In this document: piece by piece, positions 1 through 10,327 of the stretch
Layout: the number at the start of each line of letters is the position of its first letter
Position numbering within the stretch: position 1 is the first letter of the stretch
Assembly: GCA_905331475.1 (NCBI GenBank)
Contig: CAJNYU010003841.1
Span: forward strand, 85,772 to 149,771
Direction of reading: 5' to 3'
Length of the DNA: 64,000 nucleotides
Origin: Rotaria socialis
Taxonomy: Eukaryota > Rotifera > Eurotatoria > Philodinida > Philodinidae
Translations under genes and position numbers: made by a program
Notes under the pieces: model-generated
The model's database searches: none
What the model was told of the DNA's origin: nothing
Seen by the model: only the letters and a program-made list of their open reading frames with translations

Positions 1-1295
1 CACCTATCATTGACGCTGTCTATATAACACGTTTTGGTCGAAGAAAAACATGGCTTTTACCAATACAATATTTATTAGGAATCATACTTTTCACGCTCTC
101 ATTCTTTCTAACACAATTAATTGAAGAATTAAATATAAAATATTTAACGTGCATTTTTTTCCTTGTCTACGTTCTTCTTGCTAGTCAAGATATATGTGTT
201 GATGGTTGGGCATTAACACTGTTAACGAATTATAATCTTCAATGGGCATCGACATGTCAGACAGTTGGACAAACCACGGGCCGTTTTATTGGTTATACAA
301 TTTTGATGACATTTGAATCAGCAAATTTCACGAATCGTTTTATTCGACAACCATTTTTATTAACAGAAAGATCCTATGGATTATTTACAATAGATCAATT
401 TATACGATTGTGGGCCGTTGCTTTCATATTAGTTTCAACTATTATAGCTTTATGTAAAAGAGAAAAACAAGAAAATAATCATTTAAATATATGTCAAACT
501 TATTTATCAATATTTAAATTATTTAAGAAAACATGTATTCGACAATTAACTTGTCTATTGCTTGTTAGTCCAATTGGTTATGCAGCAACTTATGCAATGA
601 CGAGTTTAGTTTTAAAAAAGTAAAATAATAGATTCAAACTTTAGTTGTTATTGCTGTTGAGCTATTTTAGATATGGCGTTTCAAAAGAAACTCTTGGTTT
701 ACTAGGCATTCCTTTAATTTTTGTAAAAATTCTTATACCATTTTGTGTAACAAAAACTAACCGTCCATTAACTTGGTATAATCGTGCATATTTACCTCGT
801 CTTGTGATGTGTATACTCATTGCAATCTTTATTTGTTTTACACCGTATATATTATCTCAATGGTATTTTTATCCAATACTTATTTGTCTTTTGATATTAA
901 ACGAATCTCTTGTATATTTAATGCTTGTTTCTCGCGTTGGATTCTATGCACGAATAAGTGATCCATGCATCGGCGGAACATATATTACTTTATTGAGTAT
1001 GCTCGGAAATCTTGGTGCTAGTCTATCGTCATCATCTGTTTTATATGCAGCTGCATGGATTAAATCAGATAAACTAGCATATCCTATTCTGGTTGGGATT
1101 TGCTTTTTATTTGGTTGTCTATGGCTTTTTGCACAATTTAGAACAATGGTGCGATTACAAGCATTACCAATAGAGAAATGGCATCTTCTATCGGTACCAA
1201 TAGTGTTGGATAAAATAAGTAGTGAGACTCCAGAACTATATTCAAAAGAGCAAGAACAACAAAATATGATTAATGCAAGTGCGATTCATGATTAA
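1..1295 (+). CDS. SLC33A1: Acetyl-coenzyme A transporter 1 (SLC33A1), 3' part
   Basis: Multi-pass ER/Golgi membrane transporter that moves acetyl-CoA into the secretory-pathway lumen for acetylation (family knowledge). The gene is cut by the window start. The visible frame opens at base 3, so roughly the N-terminal quarter is missing. Two exons are seen, 3-619 and 671-1295, with a 51-bp phase-2 GT-AG intron at 620-670. A nearer acceptor at 643-644 would give a 25-bp intron and a poorer family match, so the longer intron is preferred. About 413 residues are visible, with repeated hydrophobic segments. Diagnostic blocks are RFGRRKTW near the start, QDICVDGWALTLL, STCQTVGQTTGRFIGY, and YGVSKETLGLLGIP directly after the splice. 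The stop is TAA at 1293-1295 after a short polar tail. No frame damage is seen. Confidence 0.9.
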
Positions 1296-2252
1296 TCCAG
1301 GGAGTGACAGTTGTCTGATTGAAGTTTCTTGATGAATATCTTTGCATTCTACACGTGATTGGAACCTATTATTATTGAAATTGCAGGATAGATATAAGTA
1401 TTATCAACGTAGAATTTAGATGCAATGGATGTAACAGTCTTAGCGGACTTTGTGAATATATACTGTTAAAAATTGGATCGAAAGAATGTACTACTTAGTG
1501 CTTGGTACAATCAATTGCATCGTAAGCAATGGATGATTGAAAAAATTGATGCGAATTTAAAAGTACTGAAAGAGCTTATATCTTTAGACTTCTTTTTTCA
1601 ATAATAAAAGTTTTTATCTATGATTCAAAAGCAATAGATCAGTTGTTAGTCATGTTGTGTTCTTCAAGGCAATCGCCCTTTTGTCCAACCTAAATGCTTA
1701 AACTTACAAGTATTAAATCTAAGATAGTTTGCGAACCTGTTTGGTATGGTCAATAATAGTAGTTGACTGGAATTTTTCACACTTATCGGCAACGATTTTC
1801 GTTATTTTTCTTTATAATGGATAAATGATCAAGTCGTCCAAGAGTGCGATGTGAGGAAAATTACGCATCACTAAATTAAAAAAATTTGTGATTTCCATAG
1901 CATATCATAGTGAGATATAAAAATAAATTTTTCATAACATTTTTTAACATTACATACTAAACGTGGAATCACTTCAAGCCTGGTTCGCTTTCCTATTGCG
2001 TCATTTAGATTATAAATATATGCATGACTGATATCAGTATGTATGTTTTGTTTCTGCATCTGATATCTTATTTAGTCAATTTTATAGTGGACTGCTAATT
2101 ACCGCCATCTGTTATGGGAAGTTTGAATTGGACAACATATCTTACTTTTTATCGTAACCTAAGTCGAGTAATTTATGTTCATTCATTGTCGTTTAGTACT
2201 TTTTTTCTCATTAAAAAATTATATTTCTTATGCAAATTATAGGCTAATAGTG
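1296..2252. other. Intergenic, SLC33A1 to SMPD4
   Basis: AT-rich spacer of about 950 bp. Short leucine-rich open stretches occur around 1500-1600 and 1690-1730 but they are broken by stops and match nothing I can name. No RNA gene or clear repeat is seen. Confidence 0.5.
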
Positions 2253-5200
2253 ATGTATACGAATCATTCTCTTGTTTCAATTCTTGATATGGGCCTAATC
2301 GATGCCTGTATTCATCTGAATGCTCAACTTCCTCGAATGACCGTACAGGAACTTCATGTTGAATTACCATATGTTATTCGTCGTATATTTGGTTTTGGCC
2401 GTTTTGATTGGTCACTACGTGATATAGGTAATGATCGAAGTAATCTATTTTCACTAGTTCAAGAATTCTTTTCACCATGGAATGGTGAATTATGGAAAGC
2501 ATTAACTCGTTTACAAGATCATACACCACAATTTACATTTCAATTCAGTATAGCTGATTTACCAGCGCATTTACGTGCTAAACTTGCATCATTATGTTTA
2601 CCGGATATTGTTCGCGGACGAACAACAACCACTGGACAACATTTAACATCATTAGCACTTGATCCAATTGAATATTTTCTATTCAATCTACTTTCTTATG
2701 TTGTTTCTGATCAACAAACACCGGTAAGTACAAAGCAAAGCTATGTATTTTATTCAATTTTATTTTTGAATAGGATCGTCCAATGCGAAGCGATTCAATA
2801 TATTTAAACATTCTTGAAATGTATTTATGTCTATTTCTACCAAGTAATTAGTTTGTATTTATATCAACTTATTCTGAACTTTTTTTCTTCTTCCTAAAAT
2901 AGTTGATGCCAGTGAATTTCGTTTACTCCTTACGCCAACAAGTAATTCTTCAAGTTCAAATGCTCTTTCAACTTCACATGCGCATGATCCACGCGTATTA
3001 CCACCGGTGCCTGTTGAAACAACACCAAAGTAAAAAGAAATACATTTCAATGCTCATTTTTTATTTGTTTATTGATTTAGAAAAAGTCCTATTCGACAAT
3101 CGTATCTATTTGGAAGTAATATAAAACAAAGAGGAGATGGACAAGAAAAACATATGAATTTAAATGCATCATCCACATCGTCATTACTTCCATCACCAAC
3201 ATCTGCAGTTCTATCCACAACAACAGCGGATACGAATGAGTTGATGAAGAAAATTGATTATTTTATTAAAGTAAAACAAAAAAGCTTACTTAAAAGTTAA
3301 CATTAAATATATATATATATTCGGGTTTTAGTGCTATGTAGCATTTCTCATTGATGTATTTCAACCATCGAAATCTGTTTTCGGTACAAATAGTGGTTCA
3401 ATTCTTGTTCAAGTAAAATCAAAATTTTACACTTATCAAACCAACTTGTATCATCCTAATTTCTCTTTCGTTAGGAATTTAATCTGTCCGATGTTCATTT
3501 ATTGTGTATTCGTATGTTTATTAAACGTCTGCATTTATTTTGTTCTTATCAAATTGGTGTTGGCGGTAATAATGTTTTTCTTCTTAATACGGGCATGACA
3601 TTACTTGAACAACGTAATCTACTGGTACCATTGCAAACACTTAAAAGGTTCGTTGAAAATTATATTCTCGTACTAATTTTTAGATTATTCACATTTCTAA
3701 CAAACATATACTATGAAGTTGAAAGCAAAAAAGGGTTTTCCTTTAAGATGAGAATGTAAATATAAGAATTGTCTAACTTGCTCAAATATGAAGAAATGAT
3801 GATTAAAAGAACTGTTTTTATAAGAAGAGCAAATGCTTTCAAGAAAACTCAGGAATGTGTTTTTCGATGAATCCTACTAAAAAAAAAAGTTCGTTTTCAA
3901 TGCGTAAAATCAAAGACACTTTCGTTCTTTACAAAATAATATGAAAATCAAGAATTTTAGCAATGGTAAAGTTCACTACGTGAATTTGTTTTCCATAGAA
4001 AAAAGTTCAAAATTGATATAATTTTTCTAACTAAAATATTAGCTCAACTTGAATAAGAAATATAAACTCGTAGTCTCTAATTCGATGACAATCATTCTCA
4101 CTAATTTAAATATCTATGTACTTTTCTCTTTAGAACATGCATCGAGACCTATGTCCGTCAACCTCTATATACTCTTCTTCAAGTTGGTATTGTTCGATGT
4201 CCACTCGATCAACGTTATAATACTCTTCTATTCATTTGGTATACATACATACGGCCGTGGCGTTTTAATCCTGAAACATCATCTAATGATCATAGAATAA
4301 CAAATTTACTTGATACAACAACAATTGATCTCGATACCTCACGACAAGAACCATCGATTATCAATACAGAAACAATAAATTTCGTTGAACATAATCTCCC
4401 GTTTTATGGTCGTCTTTTTCAATGTGCTATTGATCGTTTACAAAAAACAGATTTAACAAACGTACTGATTGCACAACATGTCAATAAACTAGCCAACGTA
4501 TGTTTTTATTTTCTTTCGACTAATTAAATACAACAAACAAAATACTTCGTTCTAGGTATTTTCTGCTAAAAATTTCTCTTCATTACTTCTCAAAGGTAAT
4601 ATTATAAATTAGAATGTTTTTGATTATTTGTTTTGTTCTATTTTCTAGCTGAACAAGTAGCGATGTATTCATTATCAACATCATATTCGCCTAACAAGCA
4701 ACGCACTTCTCCGCCATCATCACCTGATGGTCCACGGCCATCTTATTCTATCTTATGCGATGAAACTCGTACACTAATGTTAGCGTTTCTACGTAAAATG
4801 TCAAGTGTTCTACAACGGAATGAGCGTTGTATCGAAGAACGCGATCTCTTAGTACAACGAGAAAAACAAAAAGCTCTACAAGCAGCAGAAAATATGTCAA
4901 CAAATGCTTCTGATGTATTCAAGAGATTTTTTGTTAAATTTCTCTATATACAACCGCAAAAATCAACAACAGAAAATATTCAATTAAAACCACTCCTCTC
5001 CCCCGACATTATTCAACAATTAACAAATACAAAAACCAAATTCAGTGAACTTTTTCAAGTAAATTAAACAACGTTAAGATTAATTCATTCATAGGAATTT
5101 TTCTCTTAGATCGATGCGAATACATTTGATACAATAATCAGCGATGATGAACCATCCTTAGCACATTCACTGGATGCATCGTTTCAAGCAAATAAAGTAA

Positions 5201-5897
5201 AATAAATCCATGAGAGGAATTCTTTTTGGTTCATTTCTTTTAAATTTTTTTTAGTCTTTATCGACATCTCACACAGGATCACCACTAAATTCTTCTTATA
5301 TTCCTTATGATTTTGATAATCCGATTTTATCTCAGCCAAATCCATTTGAAATTCCACCATTACTTTGGTTTAATCAACAACTTTCAGAAAATATTAATAT
5401 TCGAGTAGGCACATTTTTCTTCTGGAGAACATAATGTAAATGAAACGTTTATGCATATCGGTTAAAATTTCATCTCTCAACTAGAATGAAAAACAAATAT
5501 GTAGAACTTTTCTGTGATTTGCAATCGCAATCACTTCATGTTCTACCTTCGAATTCTTTACGATTTCACTAAAATCTAGTTGTTTTTGTTTATTTAGTAT
5601 GCTGACCAAATCAATTCGTTATATAATCGTCAAGATTTGTTTGGTTTATTCTGTCGTCAATTATTATATGGCCCAAAGGATCCACGATTTCAATCAATAC
5701 GTACACCTCAAATAAATTTTCGCCATTTTACTGATATACGTACTTTACTTCTACTGACACTGATCTATTACGTTGTACGATTCATTATTGGTGGAACTAA
5801 TTTACCGTTGAATCTTTTATTATTAACACTCATTATTTTTCTATGGAATATCTTGCGAACTATACAAACGTATAGACACTCGTTAAGTTCATTGTGA
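2253..5897 (+). CDS. SMPD4: Sphingomyelin phosphodiesterase 4 (neutral sphingomyelinase 3) homologue
   Basis: SMPD4 is a tail-anchored protein of the ER and nuclear envelope, associated with sphingomyelin hydrolysis and nuclear-pore/ER organisation (family knowledge). Twelve exons join in frame: 2253-2723, 2774-2843, 2903-3029, 3081-3270, 3332-3412, 3475-3647, 4134-4497, 4556-4595, 4649-5058, 5110-5196, 5255-5404 and 5598-5897. They sum to 2463 nt, 820 residues, close to the roughly 866 of human SMPD4. Matching blocks include ELHVELPYVIRRIFG, the FQFSIADLP segment, LALDPIEYFLFNLLS, LKRTCIETYVRQPLYTL spanning the 486-bp intron 6, YTYIRPWRFNP, and DLFGLFCRQLL before the C-terminal hydrophobic anchor. 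The ATG at 2253 was chosen because its N-terminal length fits the family; an in-frame upstream ATG at 2175 adds 26 residues of doubtful value. An AATAAA lies at 6032. The family lacks classical sphingomyelinase active-site motifs. Confidence 0.88.
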
Positions 5898-6842
5898 TCA
5901 TAAATTATGAAAAAAAGGAAAATTTAATGATTGTGTTATATGTTTATGTTTATGTTTAGGATAATGTATAGACAAGATTGTTCTTTTTTTGTTTTTTTTT
6001 GTGCGAATACTAACAACTTCAGATGAAAATGAATAAAATATATAGAAAAACATACATTAAGAATATGGATTTTCTACAGATACTATTACTGAAACAAGCT
6101 TTGTATGCTGAGCATATTTATTGCTCTTGTTTAACTGTGCATTCAATCAAAACTATTATTTATTATCGCTAGTTGCATTAATAATTATAGTCAAAAGGAT
6201 TGTAATAAATTTAAATAATACTAAAAGTATTGATATCAACGTATAAAATATTATGTTTACTTATAAATAAACATTCCTGTTACATTCTACGAAAATATGA
6301 CACTGTCAATGCTTTTAATCAATGTGAGATTCTGCTGTCTACTGATATACCTACGAATTTGTTATTGATCAATATTTATGCTCATCTGAATCTTTGTACA
6401 TTATATGCATCGTTCCGTCAAAATTTCCAAATAGTAAAATTAGCATCAGGATTTCATGTGCACACTTTACCTTGCGTGGAACACTAAAATTAACAGATTA
6501 TTCATTCGACAAAGGAACAGCTGTAATATACTGGATTCAAGTAGCATTTAAAAAAGAAAGATAGTGCTTTATAGTATTGCGACTGTTGTTCTAATCAGTG
6601 TCCGATAGGAATGCATTGATAAATTAGAAAGACATACAACTTCTTCTGTAAATAATTTTTCTTTTGTTTAAAGAAAAGAACCCACATGTTCAGAAATACA
6701 CCTTCAATAAATGAAAGACCAAGAAATCTTATCTGAGAGACTGAAGGAGAAAAAGAATTTTGTCGTTCTTTGTTGCTTTTATCTTTCATTATAAATATAC
6801 CTGTTATATATGTGAAGTAAATTATAAACAGGTGAAACAATC
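5898..6842. other. Intergenic, SMPD4 to GH38-like gene
   Basis: SMPD4 3' region with AATAAA at 6032-6037, then about 800 bp of AT-rich sequence with no supportable gene. Small open frames on both strands (for example 6230-6487 +, 6595-6840 -) lack recognisable similarity. Confidence 0.5.
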
Positions 6843-9014
6843 ATGTTTCGTTTACTTGTCTGTTTATTTTTATTTTTAGTTCAAAATGAACTATCGAACG
6901 CAAAATCAAGCCCTACATATCCATGGATAAAAAAAGTTCATATTGTTTCCATGACACATTTAGATGTTGGCTTTACAAATTTTGCAGCTAATGTTTGTTC
7001 TCTTTATTTCAATCATCATCTACCTAATGCTGCACTTCTGGCGAAAGAACTTCGTCTATATGGCGGTCAAGCACGGTTTGTTTTTACTACACATCCATGG
7101 ATACTCTTGGAATTTTTTGATAACATTGCACAATGTACAAACGAACGACCAAATCGGACAACCATTGAATTAGTTACAAACGCTATCAAACAAGGTGATA
7201 TAACATGGCATGCGCATGCATTTTCAATGTTCATTCCAATGATGGATAAAAATTTATTTAATATGTCATTAAGTGTATCGTCAATATTAGATCAGCGTTT
7301 TAATCAAAGTAGAAAAACGAGCGCATCACATAAAGATGATATGGGTCATCCAATAAGTAGCGTACCTATATTTGCTCAAAATGGAATAAAATCAGCCCAT
7401 ATCGGTGTTAATCTTAACTGTCATGGAGCTGATTTACCACCTGCATTCATGTGGAGACATGAAAAAACTGAAACAGAACTTTTAGTTATGATGTACAACA
7501 AACCAACGGCTGTTACTCCATGCTCTGCTGAATATTGTGTCTACGGTGGTGATGTTGTTCTACCTGGATTCGATGAAGCCATGGTCTACCATTTTACATT
7601 AGATAATACTGGACCACCTTCAAATATCACAGATGTCTTACAAATGTGGTCTCAAATTCAATCTTATTATCCCAATGGTAATTTAATAGCAAGTAGTTTG
7701 GAAACATTTAGTCAATCTTTATTGCAATCATACAAAGATCAATTACCAGTCATAACTGATGAATGGGGAACAACATGGCTATATGGAGTAGCCGCCGATC
7801 CATATAAACAAGCAGCATATCGACAAATATCAAGATTGTTAGTTGATCAAAAATATTCTTCTTCTATATTCAATTATTCGTTTCGTTTACTTAAAAATCC
7901 TGAACATAATTGGGGTCTATGCACTGGATGTTATTTGAAAGAAGAAAACTATGCATTTAATTATCATAATGATGAATTTTCACGTGTTAGAAATGGAAGT
8001 GATTTTAAATTATTAGAGCAAGGATGGCAAGAAGCTCGATCATATCTGTATCCGTTGAATTCAGCTGATCCGTCATTAATTAAATTGGTTAATGAGAGTT
8101 TGAAAGAATTGGAACCCTCACTTCCAGATTTAAGTCAATTTATTCAAATTTCACTGCCATCAAATCGAACAGCAAATTATTTTTCGTTTCAAACAAAATT
8201 ATTTTCTGTTGGCTTTAATTATACATCCGGTGCTATCGTTTTTCTTCAGGATAGTTTTGGAAAAAATTTATCAAATACAAGTCATATATTAGGTGGTATT
8301 CAATATAAAACATATTCAAATGATGATTTTAATCGTTTTAATTTACAATTTAATCCGAATTGTGGACCACCATGTGGCGATTTTGCTAAACCAGGTTTAA
8401 CAAACTCATCAAGTCAAACATCATATCCGTATGCGATTTCGATGTGGAGAGATATTCTTAATACAACACTTCTTGTTGAATTAACATTTCCAGATGATAT
8501 TATTGAAAAATATGGTGGAAGTAAAATTTTATGGTTAAATTATACATTTCCATTAGATTCTTCACCAACAATTTTAGTTCAATTACAATGGTTTAATAAA
8601 ACTGCAACTCGTCTTCCAGAATCACTTTGGATAGAATTTAATCCAATATTAACGCTTATGTCAAATAGATGTGATCAATGGGCAATAGATACACTTGGGT
8701 ATGATGTCGATCCATCTAGAATCGTCAGTTATGGTTCAAGACGGTTGCATGCTATAGGGCATAATGGTGTACGCTTTTATAATCAAATAACGTCAAAATC
8801 AACGTTTACACTTTATTCTTTCGATGCTCCATTAGTTTCAATTGATTCTCCAGATTATCTGTTAAATTTTGATAATTCGATACCCAATTGTCAAGGAATA
8901 AGTAAAAACGGTCTATTTATAAATCTTCATAATAATCTTTGGAATACAGCATTTCCAATTTATTATGAACAAGATGCAAAATTTCGATTCAAAATTGAAT
9001 TTTTCACAGAATAG
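6843..9014 (+). CDS. Secreted GH38-like / DUF5054 family protein
   Basis: Single uninterrupted exon of 723 codons. The N-terminus is a signal peptide (hydrophobic residues about 3-14, cleavage near 20). The family signature THLDVGFT at 38-45 carries the HxD pair (H39, D41) that in GH38 alpha-mannosidases helps bind the catalytic metal. KDDMGH at 164-169 sits where GH38-type enzymes place the nucleophile Asp. AHIGVN (185-190) and TTWLYGVAADP (about 310-320) match the DUF5054 pattern. Many N-x-S/T sequons fit a secreted glycoprotein. By fold it is probably a glycoside hydrolase, but the substrate is unknown. It converges with a GH3 gene. Absence of introns, unlike most neighbours, is compatible with relatively recent acquisition from a microbe or fungus, which is inference only. 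An AATAAA lies at 9070-9075. Catalytic assignments are analogies. Confidence 0.75.
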   Translation: MFRLLVCLFLFLVQNELSNAKSSPTYPWIKKVHIVSMTHLDVGFTNFAANVCSLYFNHHLPNAALLAKELRLYGGQARFVFTTHPWILLEFFDNIAQCTNERPNRTTIELVTNAIKQGDITWHAHAFSMFIPMMDKNLFNMSLSVSSILDQRFNQSRKTSASHKDDMGHPISSVPIFAQNGIKSAHIGVNLNCHGADLPPAFMWRHEKTETELLVMMYNKPTAVTPCSAEYCVYGGDVVLPGFDEAMVYHFTLDNTGPPSNITDVLQMWSQIQSYYPNGNLIASSLETFSQSLLQSYKDQLPVITDEWGTTWLYGVAADPYKQAAYRQISRLLVDQKYSSSIFNYSFRLLKNPEHNWGLCTGCYLKEENYAFNYHNDEFSRVRNGSDFKLLEQGWQEARSYLYPLNSADPSLIKLVNESLKELEPSLPDLSQFIQISLPSNRTANYFSFQTKLFSVGFNYTSGAIVFLQDSFGKNLSNTSHILGGIQYKTYSNDDFNRFNLQFNPNCGPPCGDFAKPGLTNSSSQTSYPYAISMWRDILNTTLLVELTFPDDIIEKYGGSKILWLNYTFPLDSSPTILVQLQWFNKTATRLPESLWIEFNPILTLMSNRCDQWAIDTLGYDVDPSRIVSYGSRRLHAIGHNGVRFYNQITSKSTFTLYSFDAPLVSIDSPDYLLNFDNSIPNCQGISKNGLFINLHNNLWNTAFPIYYEQDAKFRFKIEFFTE

Positions 9015-9157
9015 CTGCAAATTATGAATAGACAATGAATTCTTGTAAAACGTTTTCATTCGTTTTAGTAATAAATTTCTTTTTGTTGAAGAATTTTTTA
9101 CTTAAAATTTACAAATTAAATAAACTGAAATAAAATTTAATATTTGATCAATATATT

Positions 9158-9237
9158 GAGTGTGGGTGTTTTTGCGTGCTTGACAGCGTGAATTTGGATG
9201 TGTACACAAAAGACCAAACGCGTACCCACACCTGCGG
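9158..9237. repeat. Hairpin with TGTGGGTG / TACCCACACC arms
   Basis: GTGTGGGTGT at about 9160-9169 is followed 60 bp later by its approximate complement TACCCACACC at about 9226-9235. The motif resembles the TGTGGG telomere unit reported for bdelloid rotifers, but there is no tandem array, so telomeric origin is only a possibility. Confidence 0.5.
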
Positions 9238-9417
9238 CAGGATCGATACACAGTTGTATGAACCATTATTAACGGATGCTAAATTATTATGATATCAAGT
9301 TGCTGTTGTATAACGAGTACACCGAACATCAACAGTCTTCCAATGAAATAGAAATCCATATTTTTTTGAAAGTTTATTTATTATTTTACAATGCACTAAT
9401 AGATAGAACATAGAATA

Positions 9418-9699
9418 CTAGAGAATATCAATACGAATGTCAGGTCGACTAAATATATCCATATTGATTGGCTGTTGCGTATGACTCTGTGTATTCTTGT
9501 TTGTGATCAACTTGAAAATTTGAAGAGCAGGCATGTAATCTCGAGCAATAAATATTTGAATCCAATTCAGCATTTGATTATTCACATCTTCGCTGGTATT
9601 GTTATGCAACGTTAAATGTCGCAATTGAACCATTGGATTTTTGGCGTAGCCATTCTGAGTATCGACCGTGAAATAGGCTGATGAATTTTTGAAATGCAT
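9418..9699 (-). CDS. Possible small open frame, unidentified
   Basis: 93-codon open frame with no recognised domain and no signal peptide. Composition is plausible for protein (LRHLTLHNN, WIQIFIARDYMPALQIFKL) and it vaguely resembles the leucine-rich F-box-like family found at 49-54 kb. It may be a fragment of such a gene. No splice partners were found. It lies between two TGTGGG-type hairpins. Low confidence that it is expressed. Confidence 0.25.
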   Translation of the reverse strand: MHFKNSSAYFTVDTQNGYAKNPMVQLRHLTLHNNTSEDVNNQMLNWIQIFIARDYMPALQIFKLITNKNTQSHTQQPINMDIFSRPDIRIDIL

Positions 9700-9775
9700 A
9701 TCAATTTTGAGTTGACGAGAGATACCTTCTTAGACAGTACAAGATATCAAGAAGCACATGAAGTTCGTCGACAGC

Positions 9776-9853
9776 TAGGGTGTGGGTGTGTGCGAGTACA
9801 GTGAAGACCCAGACTGATAATTACAATCACACTCACACCCATACCCATATTCA
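9776..9853. repeat. Hairpin with GGGTGTGGGTGTGTG / CACACTCACACCCATACCC arms
   Basis: A G-rich TGTGGG-like arm at about 9778-9793 and a C-rich complement at about 9829-9848 form an inverted pair about 70 bp across. This is the same motif family as the pair at 9158-9237. Function unknown. Confidence 0.5.
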
Positions 9854-10327
9854 CCGTGCATTTATTTTCTATTTCTTATACCGATTCAGTTTTCTTTATT
9901 TCAACTAGCCTCGACGGCGCTTAATACGATAGCATATGATATCGTTATTTTCTCACTTTGAATGTTGAATTCTATTTAATGAATATATAGTCCGTTAAGA
10001 CGATAGAATTTTCAGTCGTTTTTGTTATCTTATGTAAATGTATTCTTATCTAATGAAAAGATACGGTATTTTGGCAGCGGCTGCCGATAGAAATACCTTC
10101 ACAAATGAATAAATTGAATAATACTGTATCGAATTAGATAAACTTCAATGAGGAATTTAACTTTCTTCAACCGTTTCATTTCAATAAAATCAGAGGGTAG
10201 TTTATTTGAAATGAGCAGTTCAATAGTAAACATAAACTTGTTTTCACTTATCGTACTAATGATTCTATTTGATGAAAATTAAGCAAAAAACAAATTACAC
10301 ATTCATCACAAAAAAAGCTAGGTAAGT

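Larger units (their letters stand above)
9015..10327. other. Intergenic between convergent GH genes, with TGTGGG-type hairpins
   Basis: 3' flank shared by the two convergent carbohydrate-active genes. Two short inverted pairs of TGTGGG-like motifs occur here (listed separately). An open frame at 9418-9699 (-) is also listed separately. The rest is AT-rich without recognisable features. Confidence 0.5.

Noticed and set aside
620..644. 25-bp intron in SLC33A1
   Set aside because: The next AG at 669-670 gives a normal 51-bp intron and directly joins the conserved YGVSKETL block.
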